64,000 bases of DNA, taken from contig NZ_CP011789.1 of assembly GCF_001636055.1 (NCBI RefSeq), positions 4,526,001 to 4,590,000 on the forward strand, written 5' to 3'. The notes beneath the pieces were generated by a model. It worked only from the letters and a program-made list of their open reading frames with translations, ran no database searches and had not been told where the DNA came from. The translations under genes were made by a program, and so were the position numbers. Positions 61,390 through 64,000 of the stretch are shown here, in pieces (position 1 is the stretch's first letter; each line of letters opens with the position of its first letter). This DNA is from Pseudomonas putida (GTDB lineage Bacteria; Pseudomonadota; Gammaproteobacteria; Pseudomonadales; Pseudomonadaceae).

Positions 61390-62409
61390 TCAGGCGGCAA
61401 CCAGACGGACGTTGCCACCTTCACCGACGCCCAGGGCGTCGGCAGCTTCATTGCTCAGTGCCACCGGCTTGCCCGGCACCCAGTCCAGCTCCAGCAGCAC
61501 GGCGCGGTAGTCCTGCAACTGGCCGTTGCACACCAGGTACGGGCGCCCGCCCTTGACTGGCGTGTCGTCAATCCTGACCGGCACCACGCGGCTCTGGGCA
61601 ATCGAGCGGATCGCCGAGGTGCGTGCATGCAAGGTCGGGCCACCGTCGAAGATGTCGATGTAGTGCTCGGTCTCGAAACCCTCGCGCATCAGGATGTCGA
61701 AGGTGATCTGCGCGCGCGGGTGCACCTGGCCCATGGCTTCCTGGGCTTCGTCGTGCAGCAACGGCACGTAGATCGGGTAGTGCGGCATCAGTTCGGCGAG
61801 GAAGGTCCGGCTCTTCAGCCCGCACAGGCGCTCGGCGTCGGCGTAGTTGAGGTCGAAGAAGTTGCGCCCGATGGCGTCCCAGAACGGTGACTCGCCCTGA
61901 TCGTCGCTGTAGCCGACGATCTCGGTCACCACCGAGTCGGCAAAACGCTCGGGATGCGAGGCCATGAACAGCAGGCGACCGCGCGAATTGAGCTCGGCGA
62001 AGCCGCTGTTCACCAGCTCGGGCAATACGTAGAAGCTGGTCAGCAGGCTGTTGCCGGTCAGGTCGTGGCACAGCGACAGAACGTGGATCTTGTTGTGGAT
62101 CTTCAGCTCGCGCGAAGCGTGCACGAAGGTTTCGTTGCGAAAGCTGTAGAACGGCTCGGAATAGCCGGCCGAGGCGACGATGGCCGAACAGCCGGCGAGC
62201 TTGCCGGAGGTGCTGTCTTCAAGCACGAAGAAATAGCTCTCTTCTCCGTTGAAGCTCACCTCGGCAGCGAAGGAGGTTTCCGAGGCGGCGATCTTGTCGC
62301 CCAGGCGGCCCGCGTCATCGGGCAGCGAGGTGACACCAATGGGGCTGTCGGCAGCCATGCGCTGCACTTCATTCAGATCCGCCATTTGCGCGGGGCGCAT
62401 CACCAGCAT
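61390..62409 (-). CDS. aruF: Arginine/ornithine N-succinyltransferase, alpha subunit
   Basis: A 339-residue paralogue of the AruG subunit, with matching blocks AADSPIGVTSLPDD, ESPFWDAIGRNFFDLNYADAE and YIDIFDGGPTLHA. The shared architecture indicates an old gene duplication that now forms a heteromeric enzyme. ATG 62409 has AAGGAG 8 nt upstream; a longer frame is unsupported. It is 62 nt upstream of aruG. Confidence 0.94.
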   Translation of the reverse strand: MLVMRPAQMADLNEVQRMAADSPIGVTSLPDDAGRLGDKIAASETSFAAEVSFNGEESYFFVLEDSTSGKLAGCSAIVASAGYSEPFYSFRNETFVHASRELKIHNKIHVLSLCHDLTGNSLLTSFYVLPELVNSGFAELNSRGRLLFMASHPERFADSVVTEIVGYSDDQGESPFWDAIGRNFFDLNYADAERLCGLKSRTFLAELMPHYPIYVPLLHDEAQEAMGQVHPRAQITFDILMREGFETEHYIDIFDGGPTLHARTSAIRSIAQSRVVPVRIDDTPVKGGRPYLVCNGQLQDYRAVLLELDWVPGKPVALSNEAADALGVGEGGNVRLVAA

Positions 62410-62508
62410 GGTGTCACTCCTTTGGAATACGGGCCGACCCGGTCGGCACGGAAGAACGGCGGGCACACCCTTGCTTGCACAAGCAGGCACCCGCACTGGA
62501 ATTCAGGT

Positions 62509-62540
62509 ATCGCCGGCGCAGTACGATCCGCCCCGGCGAT
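62509..62540. other. Hairpin in the astC-aruF gap
   Basis: ATCGCCGG and CCGGCGAT pair around a 16-base loop in the 146-nt gap between astC and aruF. This is the longest gap inside the operon and may serve mRNA processing, partial termination or differential expression of aminotransferase and succinyltransferase. Confidence 0.4.
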
Positions 62541-62555
62541 GGGACCGCAGGGCGA

Positions 62556-63921
<1,366 letters not shown>

Positions 63922-64000
63922 AACACTGTCGCAATCGCGCAGTGTAACGGGCTGACGGGGTGGCGGGGAGAGGGTTGGGCAAATTGGGAGAACGGGTGTT

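Overview
The window is chromosomal DNA from a fluorescent pseudomonad, most likely of the Pseudomonas putida group. The evidence is the high GC content, FleQ-type flagellar regulation, a P. putida-like order of flagellar and bkd genes, AmrZ and CsrA/RsmA regulators, and the pseudomonad aruCFGDBE arginine cluster. No insertion sequence, prophage, CRISPR array or replication origin was seen.

Positions 1-37150 form one continuous motility region. From left to right on the minus strand are fleS (cut by the window edge), the master regulator fleQ, and the filament-end genes fliT, fliS, fliD, flaG and fliC. Next is a flagellin-glycosylation island: a ketoacyl-ACP-synthase-III-like gene and three very large multidomain glycosyltransferases. 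The flgFGHIJKL genes, a 60-residue secreted protein gene and flgBCDE follow. An autotransporter gene on the plus strand interrupts the series. Beyond it are cheR and cheV (minus) and flgA, flgM, flgN and a PilZ-domain YcgR-like gene (plus). The transcription tiers can be read from the DNA. There are sigma-54 cores before fleS, flgF, flgB and flgA. There are sigma-28 (FliA) promoters before fliC, fliS and flgM. A repeated TTGCCGC motif occurs only near the flgB and flgF sigma-54 promoters and may be the binding site of the second-tier activator FleR.

Positions 37235-46600 are metabolic: an MFS transporter, a glutamine-synthetase-family ligase, and the branched-chain 2-oxoacid dehydrogenase operon bkdAA-bkdAB-bkdB-lpdV, divergent from its Lrp-type regulator bkdR. 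A conserved protein of unknown function follows.

Positions 46730-54590 hold tRNA-Arg(CCT), amrZ, mgtE, three identical tRNA-Arg(ACG) genes, tRNA-Ser(GCT), csrA/rsmA, lysC and alaS.

Positions 54941-56134 encode a probable secreted zinc metalloprotease. Its C-terminus resembles peptidase family M91 (type III effectors of the NleD/HopH1 type) and it is preceded by RTX-like GAGDD repeats. It is the least ordinary gene in the window.

The right end is the arginine succinyltransferase operon in the order astC-aruF-aruG-astD-astB-(small His-tailed protein)-astE, with ArgR-like half-sites upstream.
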